49,426 nt of DNA from Campylobacter majalis (lineage in GTDB: Bacteria; Campylobacterota; Campylobacteria; Campylobacterales; Campylobacteraceae), in contig NZ_CAJHOF010000015.1 of assembly GCF_905120465.1 (NCBI RefSeq), positions 1-49,426 of the forward strand, given 5' to 3'. The position numbers and the translations under genes were made by a program. A model generated the notes under the pieces. That model was not told the DNA's origin and searched no databases. It saw only the letters and a program-made list of their open reading frames with translations. Of the stretch, positions 16,601 to 25,440 are shown one piece after another. Every line of letters starts with the position of its first letter. Positions within the stretch are counted from its first letter, which is position 1.

Positions 16601-17275
16601 ATGAAATTTGGCAAAATTGACTATTTAAATCTTTTACCATTTCACGTATTTTTAAAGCGTTCAAGTTTAAAAAGCTACACAAAAAAATCGATCGAACACA
16701 AAAAAGATGTCCCAGCAAAACTAAACAAAGCACTTAAAAAAAATCAAATCGATGCAGCCGTAATATCTAGCATAGAAAGCAGATATAAAAAATATAAAAT
16801 TTTAAACATGGGCATAGTTGCCAAGCGTGACGTTAAAAGCGTGTTGGTTAGAAAAAATAGCAAAAACAAAAAAGATCCAGCTAGTGCTAGCTCAAATATG
16901 CTTGCTAAAATTTTAAACATTGATGGTGAAGTAATAATAGGCGACAGAGCTTTGAAGGCATATTTAACTGATGGAGATGAGTGTTTTTATGATTTGGCAA
17001 ACATTTGGTATAAAAAGACGGGTTTGCCTTTTGTTTTTGGTAGATTAACTTGTGCAAAATATACGAGTTTTTATAAATCGCTTGCTAAAAATTTTACCAA
17101 AAGACCAGTTAAAATTCCACAATATATATTAGAGCAATACTCACAAACAAGAAAAATTGAAAAAGAAAAAATAATATGGTATTTAAAATACATAAGCTAT
17201 AAAATTGAAACAAAAGAGCAAAAATCATATAGGCTATTTTTACGCAAAGCAAGGGAATTAGGATTTAAGGCATAA
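16601..17275 (+). CDS. mqnA: Chorismate dehydratase, futalosine pathway of menaquinone synthesis
   Basis: A 224-residue MqnA/MqnD-family periplasmic-binding-fold enzyme. It begins KFGKIDYLNLLPFHVF, the family start, and has AAVISSIES, VLVRKNSKN, DPASASSN and IGDRAL blocks. MqnA converts chorismate to 3-enolpyruvyl-benzoate, the first step of the route Campylobacter uses to make menaquinone. It is a little short compared with MqnA of other phyla (about 280), as expected for this group. Its stop lies just before the tRNA-Sec gene on the opposite strand. Confidence 0.82.
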   Translation: MKFGKIDYLNLLPFHVFLKRSSLKSYTKKSIEHKKDVPAKLNKALKKNQIDAAVISSIESRYKKYKILNMGIVAKRDVKSVLVRKNSKNKKDPASASSNMLAKILNIDGEVIIGDRALKAYLTDGDECFYDLANIWYKKTGLPFVFGRLTCAKYTSFYKSLAKNFTKRPVKIPQYILEQYSQTRKIEKEKIIWYLKYISYKIETKEQKSYRLFLRKARELGFKA

Positions 17276-17277
17276 GG

Positions 17278-17376
17278 TGGCGAGAGAGTGAGAGAATCGA
17301 ACTCCCCACAAAACGGTCAACCGCTCCGTCATCGGATTTGAAGTCCGCGAGTGTCACCAGATCACTTTACTCTCCG
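17278..17376 (-). tRNA. selC: tRNA-Sec (anticodon UCA)
   Basis: The minus strand reads CGGA-CTTCAAA-TCCG in the anticodon arm (anticodon TCA), a long variable arm closed by ACGG/CCGT, a T-arm GGGAG-TTCGATT-CTCTC, an extended acceptor stem and encoded CCA. The 99-base length and the GGTGA in the D-loop fit tRNA-Sec. Pairing of the acceptor works from GGAGAGT against ACTCTCT, leaving C17376 opposite a C if an eight-pair stem is drawn. Its presence implies that the genome reads UGA as selenocysteine, probably for formate dehydrogenase; I see no selenoprotein gene in this window. Confidence 0.9.
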
Positions 17377-17456
17377 CATAGAGCTTGGATTATAGCATTT
17401 TTATTTTCTATTTAGCTTAAAATAATAAAATATTTTAAATTTTAAGGTGGTGTGAT

Positions 17457-18020
17457 ATAGTTAGAGCTTTAATCTTTGTTTTACTTTTTGCAGGTTGTGC
17501 ATCTCGCCTTACTCCTATTACAGCACCACTAAACGTATATGATGCCTACTCAATAACACGCGATGAACGCGGAATATACTCCATAACCAAAGATAAAATA
17601 ATCCAATCTAAAATCCAATCTAAAATTTTATTTAACAAAGAGTTAAGCTGGGTAGATTTAGAAGTAGAGGTATTTTATGGTGATGTATATTTAATAGGCT
17701 TAATTAAATCAGATGAGCTAAAAGATATTTTGATTAATTTAGCAAAGCAGACAAGCGGTGTAAAAAACGTGTACACTTACCTTAAAACCAAGCAAGACAG
17801 ATATGAGTGTAGCAGTTTTAATATTTTGGCAAATTTAAAGCAAAATTTATTTAGCGACAGCATAATAAAAGGCACAAATGTCAGAGTAAGCGTGGTTGGA
17901 TGTGATGTGGTTTTTAGTGGTGTAATAAGCAAAATCGAACAAGAAAAACACGCCATTTGGTATGCTAAACACATCGATGGAGTGCAAGAAGTTTATTCGT
18001 TTTTAAAGATACTTAATTAA
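17457..18020 (+). CDS. BON-domain lipoprotein with an apparent AUA start
   Basis: The frame is open from TAA 17436-17438 to the stop at 18018-18020 and encodes a lipoprotein signal, MVRALIFVLLFAGC, followed by two BON-like repeats (about 45-105 and 115-187; VEVFYGDVYLIGLIKS is the typical core). The only start that fits the signal peptide and the AAGGTGG ribosome site (17444-17450) is ATA at 17457. There is no in-frame ATG or GTG, and the first TTG (17730) would remove the signal and first domain. BON lipoproteins are thought to sit at the outer membrane. A 12-base in-frame tandem duplication, ATCCAATCTAAA twice, lies at 17601-17624. Either AUA initiates weakly or an ATG was lost. Confidence 0.7.
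   Translation: MVRALIFVLLFAGCASRLTPITAPLNVYDAYSITRDERGIYSITKDKIIQSKIQSKILFNKELSWVDLEVEVFYGDVYLIGLIKSDELKDILINLAKQTSGVKNVYTYLKTKQDRYECSSFNILANLKQNLFSDSIIKGTNVRVSVVGCDVVFSGVISKIEQEKHAIWYAKHIDGVQEVYSFLKILN
17601..17624. repeat. 12-bp tandem duplication
   Basis: Two perfect adjacent copies of ATCCAATCTAAA inside the BON lipoprotein gene. They add four residues (IQSK) without changing frame. Confidence 0.8.
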
Positions 18021-18586
18021 TGCATCGCATCAGCCAAAACTATAGCACAAACAACGGGTATTTTATTTTTCTCGCATATTTGCTTGGCTTGCAATAGTGT
18101 GCTGCCAGTTGTGACAATATCATCTATTAAAATAACTGGTTTGTTTATATTTTTTAAAAGTTTAAAATTCCTTGGATTTTTTTGGCGAAATTTTAAATCT
18201 TTTCCACTATATTTCACATCATTACTAGCGTGTAATGCGTGATATAATACGGAAATTTTATCTGATTTACATGCTTTAGCTAATATTGCCGTATGAGAAT
18301 ATCCATTTTCGTTTTTGTCATCTATTGGCAAAGCATATACGTCAGTTTGCAACTCTAAATTACGAGCAATTTTAGAAAAACTAAGTCTAGCTAAAGCCCT
18401 AAAAATAGCACTTCCATAAAGCGAATGTTTAGAATAGATTAATTCTTTAATCTCAGAATAATTATAAAAATGATAAACGTTAAAATTTTTAAATTTTCTG
18501 ACTCCAGGGGTCGGCTCAGATAGTATCTTTTTGCACACTTTACAAAATACAAAAAGACTAAAAGAGCCACATTTAAAACATCGCAT
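18017..18586 (-). CDS. comF: ComF-family phosphoribosyltransferase-like protein
   Basis: A 189-residue protein with an N-terminal zinc ribbon (C3, C6, C15, C18) and a type I phosphoribosyltransferase domain whose PRPP loop is VILIDDIVTTGST. ComF proteins are linked to DNA uptake, probably at the step where single-stranded DNA enters the cytoplasm. Last gene of the long minus-strand operon. Its stop codon and that of the convergent BON lipoprotein overlap in the four bases TTAA (18017-18020), so no terminator fits between them. It overlaps the upstream lipoprotein by one base. Confidence 0.82.
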   Translation of the reverse strand: MRCFKCGSFSLFVFCKVCKKILSEPTPGVRKFKNFNVYHFYNYSEIKELIYSKHSLYGSAIFRALARLSFSKIARNLELQTDVYALPIDDKNENGYSHTAILAKACKSDKISVLYHALHASNDVKYSGKDLKFRQKNPRNFKLLKNINKPVILIDDIVTTGSTLLQAKQICEKNKIPVVCAIVLADAMH

Positions 18587-19287
18587 TAAAAACTAGCAAT
18601 GACTTGGGCGACTTTATTTGCTGCTTGTTTGGCTAAAAGAGCTACAAAAAAATCAAAATCTTTTGCCTGAGTCGCCCTTAGCTCACGCACTTGTTGTTTG
18701 GTTGAAATTTCAAGCTCACGTTTAAAATTTATATTTGATATACGAAGCCCACCATACATTCTACCATTTAAAATTCTATCCCCATAAACATAATCTGCAA
18801 CAAAAGAATTAATATCAAAATCAAGCTTATATGTATATGGTGAAGTCTGCGTATCAACCACCAAAATACCACGTGATTTCAGTTCATCTTGCAAAAACAT
18901 AACAAACAATGCCTCTATGCTAGGACGAGTATCATAAAGCCATTTCTTGCCATATTTGCTGGTATAACTTATACCTTTCGCATCTTTACGTCTATCTACA
19001 ACACGGTGGATATATACTTTTTTTAATCCAATATCTGTATCGATTAAATTTTTAGATAAGCAGCATTTTAACGCAACATCTCCAGTATAATATCTTCCGT
19101 TTATAAAAACTTCTTTGCCAAAAAATCTACTACAATCGCTACAATCAACCTTTGTTTTAAGAACCTGCGTGTATAAAACTCTATCTTGCGAAGTCGCGTT
19201 ATAGCCACTCTCATATGAGTATTGTCTGCCGACACAGCCACTAAGTAAAAATATCAAAATTAATCCAAAAATATAACAATATCTCAT
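18586..19287 (-). CDS. Conserved Campylobacter lipoprotein
   Basis: A lipoprotein of about 233 residues. The chosen start, ATG at 19287, gives MRYCYIFGLILIFLLSGC and lies five bases after GGAG; an in-frame ATG nine codons upstream lacks a ribosome site. The body has three more cysteines in the first third, including SDCSRFFGK, and a C-terminal helix. It may correspond to Cj0406c, the gene I recall next to aroE in C. jejuni. The C-terminal half vaguely resembles ABC-transport auxiliary lipoproteins, but I would not assign a function. Confidence 0.75.
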   Translation of the reverse strand: MRYCYIFGLILIFLLSGCVGRQYSYESGYNATSQDRVLYTQVLKTKVDCSDCSRFFGKEVFINGRYYTGDVALKCCLSKNLIDTDIGLKKVYIHRVVDRRKDAKGISYTSKYGKKWLYDTRPSIEALFVMFLQDELKSRGILVVDTQTSPYTYKLDFDINSFVADYVYGDRILNGRMYGGLRISNINFKRELEISTKQQVRELRATQAKDFDFFVALLAKQAANKVAQVIASF

Positions 19288-19331
19288 ATCTACTCCAAAA
19301 AATAAATTCGCCAATATTTAGTAAATTTCAT

Positions 19332-20123
19332 TTATAACAATCTTAATGCCTTTTGCATAGCTTTTTGTATCTCATATTCGTCCAAATCATTATCAAAAAA
19401 TAGATTAAATGCCAATACTGCCTGATGTAGCAACATATCAAGTCCATCTTTGCAAACTAAATTATTTTGTATAGCAAGATGCAAAAATGGTGTAGTTTTG
19501 CCGTAAATTACATCAAATGCATACCTTGAAGAGCTGATAATTGGTGTTAAAATTTCAATGGGTGCCGGAAGAAGATCGTCTCTTAAACTAGCTGATGTGG
19601 TATTTATGACCAAATCATAATTTTTAGGCAAAAAATCATTCCATGTGTAACACTCATAAGCTTGTTTAAAACCCTCTAGTCTATCTAAAGAACGATTTAA
19701 AATTTCAACATCAATAAAATTTTGCTTTAAAATATATGCTATTGCTTTTGCCGTCCCACCAGCTCCAATCACCAAGGCTGATTTAATTTCGCTAAAATCG
19801 CTAATGGATTTTAAAAATCCAAGTCCGTCGGTATTGTAAGCATAAATTTTATTATTTTTAAAAACAAGAGTATTTGCAGAGCCTATATTTTTTGCCATAC
19901 TTGACGCTTCATCGCATAGTGCTAATGCAAACTCCTTGTGCGGAATTGTCACATTAGCACCACTTAGACCTAATGAAATAAAAGCATTAATAATCTCTGA
20001 TGATTTTTTTAAATGATAACGTGTATATACTGCATCCAGTCCTAATTCAAAAATAGCCATATTATGCAATATAGGCGATATAGAATGCGATACTGGATCG
20101 CCTATAACTGCGAAATACTTCAT
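19332..20123 (-). CDS. aroE: Shikimate dehydrogenase
   Basis: A 263-residue NADP-dependent enzyme that reduces 3-dehydroshikimate. Family motifs are GDPVSHSISP at the N-terminus, NVTIPHKE with the catalytic lysine, NTDGLGF, and the Rossmann turn IGAGGTAKAIAY. The length is normal. It directly follows the SPOR-domain gene, its start adjoining that gene's stop, within the gatC-comF operon. Confidence 0.95.
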   Translation of the reverse strand: MKYFAVIGDPVSHSISPILHNMAIFELGLDAVYTRYHLKKSSEIINAFISLGLSGANVTIPHKEFALALCDEASSMAKNIGSANTLVFKNNKIYAYNTDGLGFLKSISDFSEIKSALVIGAGGTAKAIAYILKQNFIDVEILNRSLDRLEGFKQAYECYTWNDFLPKNYDLVINTTSASLRDDLLPAPIEILTPIISSSRYAFDVIYGKTTPFLHLAIQNNLVCKDGLDMLLHQAVLAFNLFFDNDLDEYEIQKAMQKALRLL

Positions 20124-20948
20124 TTATTTAACCCTATAAACAAACGCATCACTTCTAATCTCTTTTCTTATATTTAATAACTCACTTTGCAGTTTTGAAT
20201 TATCAAATGGACCGATAAGAATTTTATATGTATTTCCCACTTTTAGTGTCTTGTAAGTATAACCCTTTGAAAGAATTTTCTTAAGTTCAGTAGAGTTTGG
20301 GTCAAGTTTTGAAGTAGATGAAACTTGAACATAAGTTCCTGGCGTAGCATTTGTGCCAGACTGTGTAGCCACGGCTGGTTTTGTCTCGGTTTTGTTTTGT
20401 GTTGATTTTGTGTCTGGTTTTTGTGCTTGTGTAGTCTGTATTTGCTTTGGTGCTTCAGATTTTGGGGCCACTTGCTGTTTTATTTCAGATTTTTTCACCT
20501 CTTGCTCTTTGGATGCTTGAGCTATATTTTCTTGCTGCACAGTTTGTTTTTCGACAACAATCGGTTTTGTCTCCTCTTTTGCATCAGGCTTTGGTGTTTC
20601 TTTATTTTTTAGCTTTTTTACCATCTCTTCAAAATCATCTTGAGCTTTTTCTTCAGGTATTATTGGAACTTGTTCAAAAAGCTGATCGCTTTGTCTTTTT
20701 TCATCTTTTACTATTGGTGCAATACTATTTTGATCGCTTGTTTCTGGTATAGGTGGCAAAATAAGCCTAGAATCAATATCATTATTGGCAACATTATCAT
20801 CTGTATTTAGTATCTTCATTGCCGCTATTACAACCAAGAATAATATGCTAAAAGCAGCAATTGTCACCAAAAGCTTCTTTATTTTAGCACTCTTAATATC
20901 GTCTTCTTTGTCTAAAAGTATATCTTTAAGTTCGTTTTGTGTTTGCAT
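20124..20948 (-). CDS. SPOR-domain membrane protein
   Basis: A 274-residue protein. It has a short cytoplasmic start, one membrane helix (about 25-45, LLVTIAAFSILFLVVIAAMKI), a long Lys/Glu/Gln/Pro-rich periplasmic linker (about 60-200), and a C-terminal SPOR domain (about 205-274, GTYVQVSSTSK to IRSDAFVYRVK). SPOR domains bind denuded peptidoglycan strands at the division septum, so a division or cell-wall role is likely. The same neighbour of aroE is found in C. jejuni (Cj0404, from memory). Confidence 0.88.
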   Translation of the reverse strand: MQTQNELKDILLDKEDDIKSAKIKKLLVTIAAFSILFLVVIAAMKILNTDDNVANNDIDSRLILPPIPETSDQNSIAPIVKDEKRQSDQLFEQVPIIPEEKAQDDFEEMVKKLKNKETPKPDAKEETKPIVVEKQTVQQENIAQASKEQEVKKSEIKQQVAPKSEAPKQIQTTQAQKPDTKSTQNKTETKPAVATQSGTNATPGTYVQVSSTSKLDPNSTELKKILSKGYTYKTLKVGNTYKILIGPFDNSKLQSELLNIRKEIRSDAFVYRVK

Positions 20949-20957
20949 TTTTTACCC

Positions 20958-21500
20958 TTACATATGTTTTGACCAACTAGCTCCACGCTCTTTCTTATAC
21001 AGTCTATAAGGCAGTGCCAAAATATTAAATTCTTTTGGCATTTCCAAAGTCGGAAACATTCTCCACTCTCTTGCCATTTTTTGAGATAACTTCATACTCA
21101 GCATATTTGCTAATTGATATGCTTCATGTAGCGTTGTATGCCCCTTATGAACGTATAAATGCAAATGACCTGGTGTTTTGCTCTCATAGGCCGTAAAATT
21201 TATAAAGCCTTCTTCACGAAGCAAAAGTTGAGCCCTATGCCAAAATCGTTCAGGAGTTCTGCCATTATAATCAAAGACAATATTTTCAACTTTATCAAAG
21301 GCATTAATCAAAGAGTGGGCAGCTATTATTTTCCCTTCTTCGTGTGCATTTATAACTTTATAATTTAACATTTCATTGACTTTTTCAAATTTGTCAAAAA
21401 ATGTCTTACCTTTATATTCTATTTTATTTACGATTGTATCACGCTTGATATAGTAGTGACTCGTTATCATTTTTATAAGTGCTGTATCTATACTTTGCAT
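20958..21500 (-). CDS. DUF1882-family protein
   Basis: A 180-residue protein that I recognise as the counterpart of C. jejuni Cj0403 (DUF1882), which sits between glyA and the SPOR gene. It has conserved aromatic and histidine residues in [20 protein letters not shown], and [23 protein letters not shown] near the end. No signal peptide or membrane segment. Function unknown; the histidine-rich centre might bind a metal. Its start overlaps the glyA stop by one base. Confidence 0.75.
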   Translation of the reverse strand: MQSIDTALIKMITSHYYIKRDTIVNKIEYKGKTFFDKFEKVNEMLNYKVINAHEEGKIIAAHSLINAFDKVENIVFDYNGRTPERFWHRAQLLLREEGFINFTAYESKTPGHLHLYVHKGHTTLHEAYQLANMLSMKLSQKMAREWRMFPTLEMPKEFNILALPYRLYKKERGASWSKHM

Positions 21501-22744
21501 TAAAACATCGCCTTATCATATATTATAAATTTATGTGCCAACTCTTTTAATTCGGCCTTTACTTTTTGTTGGACGCTTTGATTATTAATGTCATCAAGTA
21601 CGTCAGCTATACGGTTTGCAATCAGCTCAAACTCACTCTCTTTCATGCCTCGTGCAGTTAAGGCTGGACTGCCTATACGAATACCGCTTGTTATAAATGG
21701 ACTTCTAATTTCACCAGGAACTGTGTTTTTATTAACAGTTATTCCAGCATTTCCTAATGCAATATCAGCATCTTTGCCACTAAATTCCTTGTTTAAAAAA
21801 CTAACTAACACAAGATGATTATCGGTGCCACCACTTACTAAATCATATCCGCGTCTTACTAATGTTTCGCCTAAAATTTTAGCATTTGCTTTGACTTGCT
21901 TGGCGTAAATTTTCCATTCATCGCTTAAATTATGTTTAAAACCAACTGCTTTACCAGCAATAACATGCACCAAAGGACCGCCTTGAATGCCCGGGAAAAT
22001 TGATGAGTTTATCCTTTTGGCATAATCTTCATTGTTAGTCATTATGATGCCACCACGAGGACCGCGAAGAGTTTTGTGAGTAGTTGAGCTTACAACATCA
22101 CAATAAGGAAATGGATTATTATGCTCACCAGCAACAACAAGTCCAGCTATATGAGCAATATCAGCAAACAAAATTGCACCTACCTCGTCTGCTATTTCAC
22201 GAAATTTCTTAAAATCTATCTCTCTTGTGTAAGCACTTGCTCCACAAACTATCATTTTTGGCTTTACGATCTTGGCAATATCTAAAATTCTCTCATAATT
22301 CATTCTGCCATCTAGTTCAACGCCATAAAAAAAGCTTTCATAAATTTTACCAGAACTGCTCACTTTGGCACCGTGAGTTAAGTGGCCACCATGACTTAAA
22401 TCCATGCCTAAAATTTTATCACCAGGATTAAGCAACGCACCATACACACCCTGATTTGCCTGAGAGCCAGAATTTGGCTGGACATTTGCATACTCACATC
22501 CAAATAACGCCCTACACCTATCAATAGCAATTTGTTCAATTCCATCTACATATTCACAACCACCATAGTAGCGTTTTAACGGATAGCCTTCGGCGTATTT
22601 ATTGGTTAAAATCGAGCCCATGACCTCCATAACTTCTGGATAGGTAAAATTCTCACTTGCAATCATTTCTAAATGATCGCACTGTCTTTTTAATTCAAGC
22701 TGCGTTAAGTCAAAAATCTCTTTGTCATAATTTTCTAGGCTCAT
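21500..22744 (-). CDS. glyA: Serine hydroxymethyltransferase
   Basis: A 414-residue PLP enzyme that converts serine and tetrahydrofolate to glycine and methylene-tetrahydrofolate. It has [12 protein letters not shown]-type residues ([16 protein letters not shown]), the PLP lysine in [13 protein letters not shown], and the normal N-terminal [12 protein letters not shown] as [12 protein letters not shown]. Its start overlaps the lysS stop codon by four bases, so translation is coupled. Confidence 0.97.
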   Translation of the reverse strand: MSLENYDKEIFDLTQLELKRQCDHLEMIASENFTYPEVMEVMGSILTNKYAEGYPLKRYYGGCEYVDGIEQIAIDRCRALFGCEYANVQPNSGSQANQGVYGALLNPGDKILGMDLSHGGHLTHGAKVSSSGKIYESFFYGVELDGRMNYERILDIAKIVKPKMIVCGASAYTREIDFKKFREIADEVGAILFADIAHIAGLVVAGEHNNPFPYCDVVSSTTHKTLRGPRGGIIMTNNEDYAKRINSSIFPGIQGGPLVHVIAGKAVGFKHNLSDEWKIYAKQVKANAKILGETLVRRGYDLVSGGTDNHLVLVSFLNKEFSGKDADIALGNAGITVNKNTVPGEIRSPFITSGIRIGSPALTARGMKESEFELIANRIADVLDDINNQSVQQKVKAELKELAHKFIIYDKAMF

Positions 22745-24255
22745 TTGCTCTCCTTTGTTTCAGTTTTAAGCGGTCTCATTGCAGGGAAAAGCACAACGTC
22801 GCGAATGGACTTTTTGTTTGTTAAAAGCATAACCAAGCGATCAATGCCTATGCCTTCGCCAGCAGTTGGAGGCATAGCATAACCAAGTGCTCTTACATAA
22901 TCTTCATCCATCTCATGTGCCTCATCATCGCCACCTTTTTCTTTGCCTTTCATCTGTTCGACAAAGCGATTATATTGATCTACTGGGTCATTTAACTCAT
23001 TAAAACCATTCGCTATTTCACGCCCAGCTATAAACAACTCAAATCTCTCAGCAATTTCAGGATTTTTATCGCTTCTGCGAGAAAGAGGGCTTATAGAGAT
23101 AGGAAAATCAATAATATATGTCGGATTTATTAATTTGTCTTCCACGTAGTTATCAAACAACTCCGCTTGAAGGTGTCCTAGATCTAAATTTTCATTTGCT
23201 TCGTAATTATCAGATCTTAATTTTTCTAAAATTTTATCTTTATCGCTTATGATTTCTGGATCTAATCCACCTATTTCAATCAATGCTTTTTTATATGAAA
23301 TTCTAGCAAATGGCTTAGAAAAATCTATCATCGTGCCGTCAAATTCAACAATTTGCTCCATACCAAGCCTATCTATAATAGTTCTAAGCAAATCTTCAGT
23401 AACACCCATAAGATCATGATATGTATGATACGCCCAGTAAAACTCAATGCTGGTAAATTCTGGATTATGAGTTAAATCCATTCCTTCATTACGAAAATTT
23501 CTATTCATCTCATAAACAGCCTCAAACCCACCAACTATCAAGCGTTTTAAATATAGCTCTGGTGCAATACGCATATATCTATTTACGCCAAGAGCATTAT
23601 GATATGTCACAAATGGACGAGCATTTGCACCACCAGCAATAGGATGCATCATTGGAGTTTCAACCTCTAAAAAGCCCTTTTCTTCAAAAAATCTTCTTAT
23701 CGTGCTTACTATAATTGAACGTTTTTTAAAATCATTTCTAACTTCTGGATTCATTATCATGTCTAAATATCTTTGGCGATATCTTATCTCAATATCAACT
23801 AGTCCATGATATTTCTCAGGCAAAGATGAGATAGATTTTGATGCTAAAGTTAGTTCGCTTACATGCATAGAAAACTCACCCGTTCTTGTTACAAAAGCAT
23901 AACCACGAACAAATACTATATCGCCTACTTCTACGCTCTTTTTTACAACTGCAAACCATTCAGGATTTAGTGTTTTGTTGCTAAAATATATCTGTAAATT
24001 TCCGCTCTCATCTTCAATATTTGCAAACACAGCCTTACCAGCATCACGCATTAACTTTATGCGCCCAGCTAGACTTACTAACTGACTTGGTTCAGCTCTT
24101 TGCTCGTCCAAATCTTTAATATGGCTAAATTTTAACTTAAATTTAGTTATATCCATATCTCGTCTTAAAAAATGTGGATATGGGTTTATTCCATTTTGTC
24201 TTAATTCATTGGCAGTTTGAAGCCTTTGAATCTCAAGCTTATTCTCAAAAATCAC
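22741..24255 (-). CDS. lysS: Lysyl-tRNA synthetase (class II)
   Basis: A 504-residue class II LysRS. The OB-fold anticodon domain occupies about 55-160. Motif 2 is [23 protein letters not shown] and motif 3 [13 protein letters not shown]. It charges tRNA-Lys. It lies two bases after fur and overlaps glyA, as in C. jejuni. Confidence 0.97.
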   Translation of the reverse strand: MIFENKLEIQRLQTANELRQNGINPYPHFLRRDMDITKFKLKFSHIKDLDEQRAEPSQLVSLAGRIKLMRDAGKAVFANIEDESGNLQIYFSNKTLNPEWFAVVKKSVEVGDIVFVRGYAFVTRTGEFSMHVSELTLASKSISSLPEKYHGLVDIEIRYRQRYLDMIMNPEVRNDFKKRSIIVSTIRRFFEEKGFLEVETPMMHPIAGGANARPFVTYHNALGVNRYMRIAPELYLKRLIVGGFEAVYEMNRNFRNEGMDLTHNPEFTSIEFYWAYHTYHDLMGVTEDLLRTIIDRLGMEQIVEFDGTMIDFSKPFARISYKKALIEIGGLDPEIISDKDKILEKLRSDNYEANENLDLGHLQAELFDNYVEDKLINPTYIIDFPISISPLSRRSDKNPEIAERFELFIAGREIANGFNELNDPVDQYNRFVEQMKGKEKGGDDEAHEMDEDYVRALGYAMPPTAGEGIGIDRLVMLLTNKKSIRDVVLFPAMRPLKTETKESK

Positions 24256-24257
24256 TA

Positions 24258-24731
24258 CTATTTACCTTTTATATTATTTTTAGCACAGTTTTCACATACT
24301 CCATATAGTTGCATCATATGTCCAGTAAGTTTAAACCCATGCTCTTTTGCTATTGCAATCTGTCTTTTTTCTATGGTTTGATCCTCAAACTCAACAATCA
24401 AACCGCACTTTCTACATATCATATGATCGTGATGTGGTTTTGTAGCAAGCTCAAATTTCTTACCCTGAGAACCAAAACTAATGGAAGTTACCATATCAGA
24501 TTCTTCTAATAAATTTAATGTTCTATATACAGTTGCTATACCAACATTTAACTCAGGATACTCCTCTTTGATAAATAAATATAATTTTTCAGGAGTAAAA
24601 TGCTCATCATAATTGTAAAGCGTTTTTATCAAGACTTCACGTTGTTTTGTATATTTTAATCCATTATCACGAAGTATGCGTTTAAATTTTTCAAGTATAG
24701 CATCATACTCTAAATTTTCAATTACCATCAT
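24258..24731 (-). CDS. fur: Ferric uptake regulator
   Basis: A 157-residue Fur protein if the start is ATG 24731, which follows AAGGAGAAA; an upstream in-frame ATG would place the ribosome site inside the gene. It has an N-terminal winged helix ([31 protein letters not shown]), metal site [11 protein letters not shown], and a second cysteine pair in CENCAKN. The sequence is very close to C. jejuni Fur (Cj0400, from memory). It represses iron-uptake genes. Its first codons overlap the cvpA end by 14 bases. Confidence 0.95.
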   Translation of the reverse strand: MMVIENLEYDAILEKFKRILRDNGLKYTKQREVLIKTLYNYDEHFTPEKLYLFIKEEYPELNVGIATVYRTLNLLEESDMVTSISFGSQGKKFELATKPHHDHMICRKCGLIVEFEDQTIEKRQIAIAKEHGFKLTGHMMQLYGVCENCAKNNIKGK

Positions 24732-25440
24732 TTTCTCCTTGTGTTTTATTATCATCAATTATTTTTATACCATCTGTTACAAATTTTTCAAATTCGTCTT
24801 GTATTTTTTCGGTCATATTGTTGTCTATTGTTATTTGTATTTTTTTACTCTCATCATCTGCTTGAATTATCGTGTGCATACTTACATCATTGTTTTGTGG
24901 ATTTTGTTGTAGCATATTATTTTGTTGGTTTGCCACGCTATTTTTTATAGCATTAACATCTATATTTGCCAACCATTTTCCAGCGTCAAGCAGTATCGGA
25001 TACACCTTGCTATCTTTAAAGTATGGTGAAATTTTACTATCAAGATTTGTTGTTGAAGCAAATGCCAAAACCGCTGCCAAAACCAAGAAAATTTTGCCAC
25101 TTCCAGCTATAAATCCACCTATTTTATCCAAAAATCCCAATCCGCTTACTCCTACAAGCTTAGCCAAGAATTTTCCAATCAACAAGCAAACTAGCCAAAA
25201 AATTAACCATGTTGAAACAAATGCTATAAAATCAAGCAATGCAACATTTTCAAGTCTATAAACATTATCTTGTATAAAACTAGCAGCGACATCTTTAAAT
25301 CTACTAGCAATAATTAAGCCACCAACAAGCCCAATAAGACCAAATACCTCTTTAATTAATCCATTTAAAGCACCTTTGATACCCAAAATTAGTACCACCC
25401 CTACGATGATTATATCAAACCACTGCATTGTCTGCATCAT
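24718..25440 (-). CDS. cvpA: CvpA-family membrane protein
   Basis: A 240-residue protein with about four N-terminal membrane helices ([20 protein letters not shown] first) and a Gln/Asn-rich then acidic cytoplasmic tail. The N-terminal 160 residues fit CvpA (colicin V production) proteins, whose molecular role is unclear but affects the cell envelope. ATGA overlap with the preceding gene at 25437-25440. The order cvpA-fur-lysS is the same in C. jejuni, as I recall. Confidence 0.85.
   Translation of the reverse strand: MMQTMQWFDIIIVGVVLILGIKGALNGLIKEVFGLIGLVGGLIIASRFKDVAASFIQDNVYRLENVALLDFIAFVSTWLIFWLVCLLIGKFLAKLVGVSGLGFLDKIGGFIAGSGKIFLVLAAVLAFASTTNLDSKISPYFKDSKVYPILLDAGKWLANIDVNAIKNSVANQQNNMLQQNPQNNDVSMHTIIQADDESKKIQITIDNNMTEKIQDEFEKFVTDGIKIIDDNKTQGENDGN

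Noticed and set aside
17730-18020. A 96-residue gene starting at TTG 17730
   Set aside because: The open frame continues upstream with a lipoprotein signal and another BON repeat; the TTG lies between the two repeats.
20421-20752. Plus-strand frames rich in Leu/Phe
   Set aside because: They are antisense to the Lys/Glu/Gln-rich linker of the SPOR protein, and their composition follows from it.
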